Source: an uncultured Catenibacterium sp. (GTDB lineage Bacteria; Bacillota_I; Bacilli_A; Erysipelotrichales; Coprobacillaceae). From it: 12,194 bases of DNA. The notes beneath the pieces are model-generated. The model was not told the origin of the DNA. It did no database searches and was given only the letters and a program-made list of their open reading frames with translations. Below are positions 6,605 through 12,194 of this stretch, piece after piece (position 1 is the stretch's first letter; each line of letters opens with the position of its first letter). Position numbers and translations under genes: made by a program. The DNA lies in contig NZ_CAAFOM010000259.1 in assembly GCF_900764565.1 (NCBI RefSeq), forward strand, positions 1 through 12,194, read 5' to 3'.

Positions 6605-7792
6605 TTAGTACTTCACATTCCAATTCATAGCGGCATTATATAAGAAATACAGGCCATACATTAAGCAGCCTTCATCAAAGACAGTGGCTTTATTGTGTAG
6701 ACCATAAATATAACCATCCTGCTTACATCCTGCAGCAAGAGTGACAAAGACTGAAGGTACATTGACTGTAATATGACCAAAGTCTTCTGAGATAGTAAGA
6801 GGTGTTTCTAACTTCTTGATATAACCACCAAATACATCTTTTTCTACATCTATAATAGATTTAAGTAATGCAGGATCATTATAGACACTTGGTGCCTGCT
6901 GTAAGATTGTGATGCCTGCCTGAGCATGATACATAGAGGCAATGCTTTGAACTAACTCATTGACTCTTCCCATAATATATTCCTGATCATCTGGACGATA
7001 ACTTCTGAGTGAACATTTCATATACGCTTTTTCTGGAATAATATTATGTGCTTTACCTGCATTCATAATACCGATTGTAAGTACATCATCATGACTCATA
7101 CTGATTTCTTTAGGTATGATTTCCTGTAATTGCTGATAGATATGAATCGCAACACGCAGGGCATCGATCCCTTTTTCTGGCATAGAGCCATGGGAACTCT
7201 TCCCTGTAATATTGATTTCAAAGATTGTAGAAGCAGTAGTCATCGCTTTACGGATTGTACGGATTGTGCCTGTCTTATCTTCTGTTGCTGGCATAACATG
7301 TAATCCTACTGCTGCGTCTACACGAGGATACTTCAATACACCATCTTCAATCATCATCTTACAGCCCACTAGTCCTTCTTCATGAGGCTGGAAGACAATC
7401 TTGATCTGTCCTTTGAGTTTCTTTTCATTCTGTTTCAAAAGTTTGGCACACATCAACATCATAGAAGCATGCATATCATGTCCACAAGCATGCATAGCCC
7501 CATTAATAGACTTAAAAGGAAGATTTGTATGTTCCTCAAGTGGTAATGCATCCATATCACTTCTTAATAGTAGAATCTTCTTATCATGTGGTCCGACGAG
7601 TATTTCAATACTACCTCCTGGATTCACAATAATATTCTCATACCCATACATCTCTAACATCTTAACAATATATTCCTGTGTCTGAGGAAGAGGATGACCG
7701 ACTTCTGGATGTTCATGAAAATGTCTTCTCAGTCGAATCAGTTCTTGTTCTATATCTTTATTGTTTGATATCCATTTTTCAATTTTTTCCAT
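6605..7792 (-). CDS. M20D-family metal-dependent amidohydrolase
   Basis: 395 residues from the ATG at 7792; AGGTG lies six bases upstream and overlaps the regulator's stop codon (a GTG one codon earlier at 7795 is too close to it). The family removes acyl groups from amino acids or related amides (hippurate or IAA-amino-acid hydrolase type, also N-acetyl-diaminopimelate deacetylase). Metal-site residues are in place: HACGHDMHA (~101-109, with the ligand Cys and His), the EE pair in QPHEEG (~136-141), GLH (~163-165) and a C-terminal YGLHN His. RRHFHEHPEVG near the N-terminus and LRSDMDALP (~76-84) are family hallmarks; a dimerisation domain occupies the middle (~185-280). There is no signal peptide, so it is cytosolic. 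It is co-transcribed behind the RpiR-type regulator, which may sense its substrate or product. Exact substrate unknown. Confidence 0.9.
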   Translation of the reverse strand: MEKIEKWISNNKDIEQELIRLRRHFHEHPEVGHPLPQTQEYIVKMLEMYGYENIIVNPGGSIEILVGPHDKKILLLRSDMDALPLEEHTNLPFKSINGAMHACGHDMHASMMLMCAKLLKQNEKKLKGQIKIVFQPHEEGLVGCKMMIEDGVLKYPRVDAAVGLHVMPATEDKTGTIRTIRKAMTTASTIFEINITGKSSHGSMPEKGIDALRVAIHIYQQLQEIIPKEISMSHDDVLTIGIMNAGKAHNIIPEKAYMKCSLRSYRPDDQEYIMGRVNELVQSIASMYHAQAGITILQQAPSVYNDPALLKSIIDVEKDVFGGYIKKLETPLTISEDFGHITVNVPSVFVTLAAGCKQDGYIYGLHNKATVFDEGCLMYGLYFLYNAAMNWNVKY

Positions 7793-7801
7793 CACTTACA
7801 C

Positions 7802-8635
7802 CTACTTTTCTATTTCCTGAATAATACGTCTTGTATTAATGATTTTCTCTGAGTATTCTTCTTTATTACGTTTCACTAATCCATAGTAAAGAAGATCAAC
7901 AATAATAAGTGAAGAATAACGAGAACTCATTGCCCCAATACGTAATGCCTGTTCCTGTGAAGGAATAGGTAAGACATAATCCACTAATTTACCTAATTTA
8001 TTATATGGGGATTGTGTAATAGCTGCAGAAGGAATATGCATATTCTTAGCCCATTTTGCGGCAGTAACTAATTCTTTTGTTTCACCACTGTAAGAGACAA
8101 AGAAGGCAAAGTCTTCTTCAGTCATATTAGGAACAGATGTCATCTGAAGATGAACGTCTGGATAGAAGCAGGCATACTTTCCTATTCTCATTAGTTTATG
8201 TCTGAAGTCATCACAGATGACAGCTGAGCCACCCACTCCAAACAAATACACATGTTTCGCTTTTTCTAGCGCATTCACAACAGCTTCTAGTGTAGAGGCG
8301 GCAAGAAGCTGATATGTTTTATCAATTGTCACAATCTGTGACTGATGTGCTTTATTCATCAATGTTGCCATATCTTCATCTGGATGTAGTAAGTTATCTA
8401 CTTCTGGAATTGTTTCTACTAAATCCTTGGCTAATTCTATCTTTAATTGTGGAAAACCTGTATAACCTAGTTTCTTCGCAAATCTAACAACTGCTGCAGA
8501 AGATGAATGTGTCTTTTCTCCAAGTCTCATAGCAGAATCATCAAGAACATGTTCTGGATGTTCTATGATATATTGTGCTATTTCTTTTTCTGTTTCTGTA
8601 AGGCTTGCTTCTTTAATACGTGTAATACAGCTCAT
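7802..8635 (-). CDS. RpiR/MurR-family transcriptional regulator (HTH plus SIS domain)
   Basis: 277 residues. The N-terminal ~75 form the RpiR-type helix-turn-helix (LTETEKEIAQYIIEHPE, then SSSAAVVRFAKKLGYTGFPQLK). The rest is a sugar-isomerase (SIS) domain that in this family binds a phosphosugar: VYLFGVGGSAVICDDF (~130-145), FFVSYSGETKEL (~178-189) and AITQSPYNKLGKLVDYVLPIP (~205-225). The start at 8635 has a strong AAGGAGG five bases upstream. The regulator is the first gene of a unit with the M20 amidohydrolase six bases downstream, and possibly transketolase. Local control of that unit in response to an amino-sugar or sugar phosphate is the simplest reading, but the effector cannot be read from sequence. 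Confidence 0.92.
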   Translation of the reverse strand: MSCITRIKEASLTETEKEIAQYIIEHPEHVLDDSAMRLGEKTHSSSAAVVRFAKKLGYTGFPQLKIELAKDLVETIPEVDNLLHPDEDMATLMNKAHQSQIVTIDKTYQLLAASTLEAVVNALEKAKHVYLFGVGGSAVICDDFRHKLMRIGKYACFYPDVHLQMTSVPNMTEEDFAFFVSYSGETKELVTAAKWAKNMHIPSAAITQSPYNKLGKLVDYVLPIPSQEQALRIGAMSSRYSSLIIVDLLYYGLVKRNKEEYSEKIINTRRIIQEIEK

Positions 8636-8649
8636 TAGAACCTCCTTCC

Positions 8650-8671
8650 CATATATGACTACGCATATATG
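8650..8671. promoter_or_regulatory. Twin CATATATG palindromes before the RpiR-type regulator gene
   Basis: Two copies of the self-complementary octamer CATATATG (8650-8657 and 8664-8671) lie six bases apart, between the likely promoter and the ribosome site of the regulator. This is a suitable place for an autoregulatory operator; they could also fold as an RNA hairpin. The pattern is seen, the role is inferred. Confidence 0.4.
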
Positions 8672-8697
8672 TTTTTATTTGTCTTTCCTTATACAGA

Positions 8698-8706
8698 AGT
8701 ATACCA
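8698..8706 (-). promoter_or_regulatory. Extended -10 promoter element of the regulator operon
   Basis: TGGTATACT on the minus strand has the TGn extension and a one-mismatch -10. No good -35 stands 16-18 bases upstream, as is common for extended -10 promoters. The expected start is near 8691. Confidence 0.4.
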
Positions 8707-8762
8707 TGTTTTTCTTTTACATCGCATTTTTTATGGCACATTATATAAATTATATGCATTTC

Positions 8763-8890
8763 TGATAATATTTTATCATTTTAAAAGATTTTTTATTAAC
8801 GTTTAATAATTCATTTTATCATGAATATGAGGTGCTTTTTTTCGCTTATTCCGATAATATCAAGTGATAATTTACCGTTATGATGATAAT
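8763..8890 (+). repeat. Four GATAAT hexamers upstream of the ammonium transporter promoter
   Basis: GATAAT occurs at 8764-8769, 8853-8858, 8866-8871 and 8885-8890. The last two lie in a longer direct repeat, TGATAATTT, starting at 8865 and 8884 (19-bp offset) and ending just before the -35 element. TGATAA/TTATCA also forms a dyad at 8763-8778. They resemble Fur-family half-sites or activator sites, but the spacer is very AT-rich and chance is possible. No TGTNAN7TNACA (GlnR/TnrA) box was found. Confidence 0.35.
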
Positions 8891-8896
8891 TTCTTA

Positions 8897-8925
8897 TTGA
8901 CATGAGTATTTTCTCTCCGTATAAT
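8897..8925 (+). promoter_or_regulatory. Perfect-consensus sigma-A promoter of the ammonium transporter gene
   Basis: TTGACA (8897-8902), exactly 17 bases, then TATAAT (8920-8925). The expected start is near 8932, giving a leader of about 53 bases. No riboswitch-like fold is evident in that leader. The promoter is strong as it stands, so control by a repressor, or post-translationally through the fused P-II domain, is likely. Confidence 0.9.
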
Positions 8926-8984
8926 GCAGTCATACCAGAAAGGTAAAAAAAAGAAAACATAAACATGATAAAGGGGGAGTGCTT

Positions 8985-10676
8985 ATGGAAAAGGTTTTAA
9001 CTGAAGTTTTTGGTATATGGTTCTTAATAGGTGCCGCATTTGTATTCTTTATGCAGGCTGGCTTCGCAATGGTTGAGGCAGGGTTCACCCGTGCTAAGAA
9101 CGCCGGAAATATCATCATGAAGAACTTGATGGATTTCTGTTTAGGAACTGTTGCTTTTCTTATTGTAGGTTATAGCTTCTTATGTGGAAGTGATGTAGCT
9201 AGCGGATTTATTGGCTGGGTTGGTTTTGGAAATGGTCCATTAACTAACTTTGCATCAACTGATTGGTCTAGCTTCGTATTTAACTTAGTATTCTGTGCAA
9301 CTGCAGCAACTATCGTATCTGGAGCTATGGCAGAAAGAACTAAGTTCTTAAGTTATTGTATCTATTCATTTGTTATTTCTTTAGTTGTTTATCCTATTGA
9401 AGCTCATTGGGTTTGGGGACCTGATGGATGGTTAGCAGCAATGGGATTCCACGATTTCGCTGGTAGTGCAGTTATTCACTACGTTGGTGGTCTAACTGCT
9501 TTAATTGGGGCGAAGCTTCTTGGTCCTCGTATTGGTAAGTTTAATAAAGATGGAAGTCCAAATGGTATTCCTGGTCATAGTTTAACAATTGGTGCTTTAG
9601 GTGTATTTATTCTTTGGTTTGGATGGTATGGTTTCAACGGTGCTGCCGCAAAGAATGGTACACAGCTCGCAACAATCTTTGCGACTACTACTGTTGCACC
9701 AGCTCTAGCAACATGTACTGTTATGATCTTTACTTGGTTAAAGTATGGTAAGCCTGATGTCGCTATGAGCTTAAACGGTTCTCTTGCAGGACTTGTTGCC
9801 ATTACTGCTGGATGTGATGCAGTCAATGTATTAGGTGCTTGTATTATTGGTATTTTATCTGGATTTACTGTTTGTTTCTTTACTTGGTTATTAGATTATA
9901 AATTACATATCGATGATCCAGTTGGTGCTGTCGCTGTTCATTTTGGTAATGGTTTACTTGGTACTATCTGTGTTGGATTATTTGCCTGCGGTACTGATAC
10001 AATGCCTAAGGCTCAGGGTCTATTCTACGGAGGAGGCTTTAAGTTATTAGGTACTCAGTTACTTGGCTTATTATGTATTGGTGTTTGGACTGCTGTATTA
10101 ATGACTATTACATTCTTAGTTATTAAGCATACTGTTGGTCTTAGAGTTACTGAAGAAGAAGAAATCACTGGTCTTGATAAGCTTGAACATGGTTTAGAGA
10201 GTGCTTATGCAGGTTTCGCATTAGAAACAGAAACTTATACTGGTGCTACTGCTGCAACTGTTTCTGCTCCTGAATTAAGTGTTGCAGAAGCTGTTCCTAC
10301 TGTTGCAGTCAATGGGGAAGGTAAGATCAGTAAGATTGTTATTATTGCGAAAGCAGAAAAGATGGATGCCTTAAAGGTAGCTATGAACGATATTGGCGTT
10401 GCTGGTATGACAGTGACAAGAGTATCAGGCTGTGGTGTTCAGAAAGGACAGACTGCTTATTATAGAGGTGCTAAGGTTGATATCCAGTTATTGCCTAAGG
10501 TAAAGGCTGAAATTGTTGTGTCTAGTATTCCTGTACAGACAGTTGTAGATGCAGCAAGAAGTGTTCTATACACTGGTCATATGGGTGATGGTAAGATCTT
10601 TATCTATAATGTAGAGAATGTCGTTAGAATTTCTTCTGGTGAACAAGGTCCTGAAGCCTTAAGCTATGAAGACTAA
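8985..10676 (+). CDS. Ammonium transporter (Amt) with fused C-terminal P-II (GlnB/GlnK) domain
   Basis: 563 residues from the ATG at 8985, chosen over a GTG at 8979 because a GGGGGAG ribosome site lies five bases before it. Residues ~1-385 form the Amt channel of about eleven membrane helices that brings ammonium into the cell. The twin pore histidines are in AGSAVIHYVGG (H165) and DPVGAVAVHFGNG (H319). The family C-terminal tail (GLDKLEHGLESAYAGF, ~396-411) is followed by a low-complexity linker (~418-445) and a complete P-II domain (~448-563). In that domain Gln and Lys of GVQKG (~484-488) and GDGK (~534-537) are kept, but the T-loop tyrosine uridylylated in E. coli GlnB (Tyr51) is Val498, and the position of Arg103 is Ser550. 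Free P-II proteins block Amt by inserting the T-loop; here the sensor is tethered. A bidirectional terminator follows. Confidence 0.95.
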   Translation: MEKVLTEVFGIWFLIGAAFVFFMQAGFAMVEAGFTRAKNAGNIIMKNLMDFCLGTVAFLIVGYSFLCGSDVASGFIGWVGFGNGPLTNFASTDWSSFVFNLVFCATAATIVSGAMAERTKFLSYCIYSFVISLVVYPIEAHWVWGPDGWLAAMGFHDFAGSAVIHYVGGLTALIGAKLLGPRIGKFNKDGSPNGIPGHSLTIGALGVFILWFGWYGFNGAAAKNGTQLATIFATTTVAPALATCTVMIFTWLKYGKPDVAMSLNGSLAGLVAITAGCDAVNVLGACIIGILSGFTVCFFTWLLDYKLHIDDPVGAVAVHFGNGLLGTICVGLFACGTDTMPKAQGLFYGGGFKLLGTQLLGLLCIGVWTAVLMTITFLVIKHTVGLRVTEEEEITGLDKLEHGLESAYAGFALETETYTGATAATVSAPELSVAEAVPTVAVNGEGKISKIVIIAKAEKMDALKVAMNDIGVAGMTVTRVSGCGVQKGQTAYYRGAKVDIQLLPKVKAEIVVSSIPVQTVVDAARSVLYTGHMGDGKIFIYNVENVVRISSGEQGPEALSYED

Positions 10677-10680
10677 AGAA

Positions 10681-10714
10681 AAATGAGACTCGATTATTCG
10701 AGCCTCATTTTTTT
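10681..10714. terminator. Bidirectional terminator shared by the amt and MATE genes
   Basis: AAATGAG (10681-10687) pairs with CTCATTT (10704-10710), and CTCGA with TCGAG inside, with one A-C mismatch and loop TTAT (10694-10697). T runs follow on both strands. The MATE stop codon (10694-10696) lies in the loop, so the last MATE codons form one arm. Confidence 0.88.
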
Positions 10715-12010
10715 GACGAGTAATAAACCTATAATGAGTGAGATGATATCACTGACACATTGTGCAAGAAGAATACCCATATAACCTAATAATGCCGTAA
10801 GGAAAATCATTACAACAAAGAATATCACGCCCTGTCTTGATAAAGAGATAATCATTGCCCCTGTCGCATAACCTGCTGATTGAAAGAGTGTTGTAAGTAT
10901 TAATATAACACCTACAAAAGGTGTAGAGATAGATAAGCATCTCAACATTGTACTTCCCTGTGAGACAATTGTTTGATCCTTCATGAAACATGACATGATA
11001 GAAGGTGTAAAGAGACATAGTGTAAGTGTCATAACGCAGGCAAAGGATATAATGACTAAAGCATCAAAGCGTAAAACTTCTTTGAGTCTCTTTTTATTGT
11101 TTGCTCCGATACAATACCCAATCAGTGGCTGTGCACCAAAGGCAAAACCAACAAGAACCATCATAATAATCATATTGACTTTTAATGAGATTCCCATGCT
11201 GGCAATCGCATTTGATCCATAGGGACGTAAATATTGATTAGTAAGAGTGACTGCAAAAGACTGCATGATATTTGTAAGAGAAGCTGGGATACCGATAAAG
11301 ATGAGACCTTTTATATGATGTGTATCGCAATGGGCATCCTTTAAAGAAACACTGAGTTCTGGACATTTACGTTTAATCACATAAATTAAATATGCATCTG
11401 TGACAAAGTTAGAAAACACAGTCGCAATTGCGACACCTGTGGCTTCCATATGAAATACAAATAAGAAAATAGGATCAAGAATGATATTGATGACACAACC
11501 GAGAATTGTACCTATCATAGCATCCTGGGCATGTCCTGCACATCTAATAAGATTTGTAGGAATCATCGATAGAATAATGAAGACACCACCAAGTGAAATG
11601 ACATGATAATACTGTAAAACATAAGGTCTTGTAGATGCTTCTGTTCCAAGTAATGAAAGAATAGGATTCTTAAATAGAATCATGATTAAAGAGGTAAGAA
11701 GAGAGACCCCAATAGCATAATAAAAGCATAATGCACTGACTCTTTTTGCTTCTTCTGTTTCTTTATTTCCAAATAAACGAGAGATGACTGAACTGCCTCC
11801 TAGTCCAAATATATCTCCTAAAGCAATCATTAATGTAAATATAGGTGCACATAATGAGACACCTGCAACAAGATTTGTATTTTGTGTTTGTGATACAAAG
11901 AATGTATCGACTAAGTTATAGACTAAAGTGACCATCATAGAAAGAACTACTGGTAAAGCAATCTTAAAATAAGCTTTCTTGACAGGCATTGTTTCAAATA
12001 ATTCATTCAT
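10694..12010 (-). CDS. MATE-family multidrug/Na+ (or H+) antiporter
   Basis: 438 residues with about twelve hydrophobic segments in two halves. MATE hallmarks: an N-terminal helix with LPVVLSMMVTLVYNLVDTFFV (in two overlapping parts, ~19-39), GLGGSSVISRLFGNK (~68-82), IPTNLIRCAGHAQDAM (~149-164) and NIILDPIFLFVF (~175-186), then GFAFGAQPLIGYCIGANN (~290-307) in the second half. It belongs to the MepA/NorM-like branch that exports cationic drugs or metabolites across the cytoplasmic membrane; the substrate is not readable. The start at 12010 has an AGGAGG eight bases upstream. It is transcribed alone, convergent with amt, and its final codons overlap the shared terminator. A 22-bp near-palindrome lies about 45 bases upstream of the start and may be its operator. 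Confidence 0.92.
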   Translation of the reverse strand: MNELFETMPVKKAYFKIALPVVLSMMVTLVYNLVDTFFVSQTQNTNLVAGVSLCAPIFTLMIALGDIFGLGGSSVISRLFGNKETEEAKRVSALCFYYAIGVSLLTSLIMILFKNPILSLLGTEASTRPYVLQYYHVISLGGVFIILSMIPTNLIRCAGHAQDAMIGTILGCVINIILDPIFLFVFHMEATGVAIATVFSNFVTDAYLIYVIKRKCPELSVSLKDAHCDTHHIKGLIFIGIPASLTNIMQSFAVTLTNQYLRPYGSNAIASMGISLKVNMIIMMVLVGFAFGAQPLIGYCIGANNKKRLKEVLRFDALVIISFACVMTLTLCLFTPSIMSCFMKDQTIVSQGSTMLRCLSISTPFVGVILILTTLFQSAGYATGAMIISLSRQGVIFFVVMIFLTALLGYMGILLAQCVSDIISLIIGLLLVKKMRLE

Positions 12011-12053
12011 TGTATTAACCTCCTGCCTTATCTTATCAGTTTTGTTTGTGATT

Positions 12054-12075
12054 TATTGTGTCATATGTCACAATA
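12054..12075. promoter_or_regulatory. 22-bp near-palindrome upstream of the MATE gene
   Basis: TATTGTG (12054-12060) and CACAATA (12069-12075) surround a CATATG core with one T-T mismatch pair. It sits between the putative mobile-element end and the MATE ribosome site, where a local repressor could act. Its TGTCACAAT half also occurs in the dyad upstream of the DUF1016 gene (513-521). A clear -35/-10 pair could not be assigned here. Confidence 0.4.
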
Positions 12076-12096
12076 GAGATATGAAAGAGATAAAAG

Positions 12097-12194
12097 GTGA
12101 ACTACTACGACTTAATACTTCGTATTTGAAGTCGTAGCTTCTAGGATGCTTACGCATCCATTTAAGAAGTATGATATTTAAGTCTCCACCTATA
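12097..12194 (-). ncRNA. Putative right end and omega-RNA of an IS200/IS605-type TnpB element (gene beyond the window)
   Basis: On the minus strand two hairpins stand back to back. The first is a GGATGC/GCATCC stem (12159-12144) inside an outer CTTCT/AGAAG stem (12169-12138); the second has CTACGACTT/AAGTCGTAG arms (12137-12105) with an inner 5-bp stem and a 2-base bulge. They are followed by TAGTTCAC ending at 12097, a common tip of TnpB-element right ends as I recall it. In such elements the 3' end of the tnpB transcript is the guide RNA and the guide is the flanking DNA just past the tip, here from 12096 downward into the MATE upstream region. No TnpB protein sequence is visible, so this rests on structure and tip only. 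Confidence 0.4.

Noticed and set aside
8932..8984. Possible riboswitch or GlnR/TnrA control in the Amt leader
   Set aside because: The leader is only about 53 bases with no evident fold, and no TGTNAN7TNACA box is present in the promoter region.
9575..9826. Open frame on the minus strand inside the ammonium transporter gene
   Set aside because: Shadow of the strongly supported plus-strand Amt gene, with no ribosome site.
12068..12193. Open frame of about 42 codons on the minus strand at the right edge, possibly the end of a TnpB protein
   Set aside because: The translation does not resemble a TnpB C-terminus, and the stretch is dominated by two hairpins, so it is better read as structured RNA.
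1..12194. tRNA, rRNA or CRISPR array
   Set aside because: I saw no regularly spaced repeats, and no cloverleaf or rRNA-like sequence, by eye on either strand.

Overview
The window looks like a chromosomal segment of a low-GC Gram-positive gut-type bacterium (Bacillota). Strong AGGAGG-type ribosome sites, sigma-A style promoters, T-rich intrinsic terminators and AT-rich spacers support this. Erysipelotrichia-like is my best guess from protein style, but this is inference and no marker gene proves it.

Layout. Left edge (1-1186): the first ~158 codons of a DUF1016/YhcG-type PDDEXK nuclease gene on the minus strand, with a 25-bp dyad just upstream of its ribosome site, then about 700 bp without a convincing gene that may hold a worn TnpB-element end. 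Next is a minus-strand block (1187-8635), in transcription order: RpiR/MurR-type regulator, M20 amidohydrolase, transketolase, EamA (DMT) transporter, a small membrane-anchored protein resembling the PacL/DUF1490 chaperones of mycobacterial metal pumps, and a P1B-type metal ATPase lacking the usual CPC motif. A 349-bp spacer holds the divergent promoters of the regulator and of a plus-strand ammonium transporter carrying a fused C-terminal P-II domain. That gene converges on a minus-strand MATE exporter through a shared bidirectional terminator. At the right edge two back-to-back hairpins look like the right end (omega-RNA region) of an IS200/IS605-type TnpB element entering from beyond the window.

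How the genes work together. The regulator and amidohydrolase are almost certainly co-transcribed (6-nt gap, with the ribosome site overlapping the stop codon). Transketolase has its own -10-like site but no terminator separates it from the amidohydrolase. The EamA gene's ribosome site is buried in the transketolase terminator. The small protein and the metal ATPase form a second unit with its own promoter, flanked by three dyads of the same form, GTTA-N8-TAAC, which suggests a dedicated regulator acting in trans.

Most notable points: the GTTA-N8-TAAC sites around the metal-pump promoter, the PacL-like/CPC-less pump pair, the terminator that hides a ribosome site, the Amt/P-II fusion with a changed T-loop, the coding-sequence repeat upstream of the DUF1016 gene, and the TnpB-type RNA end at the right edge. 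All function calls come from reading motifs; no database search was possible.
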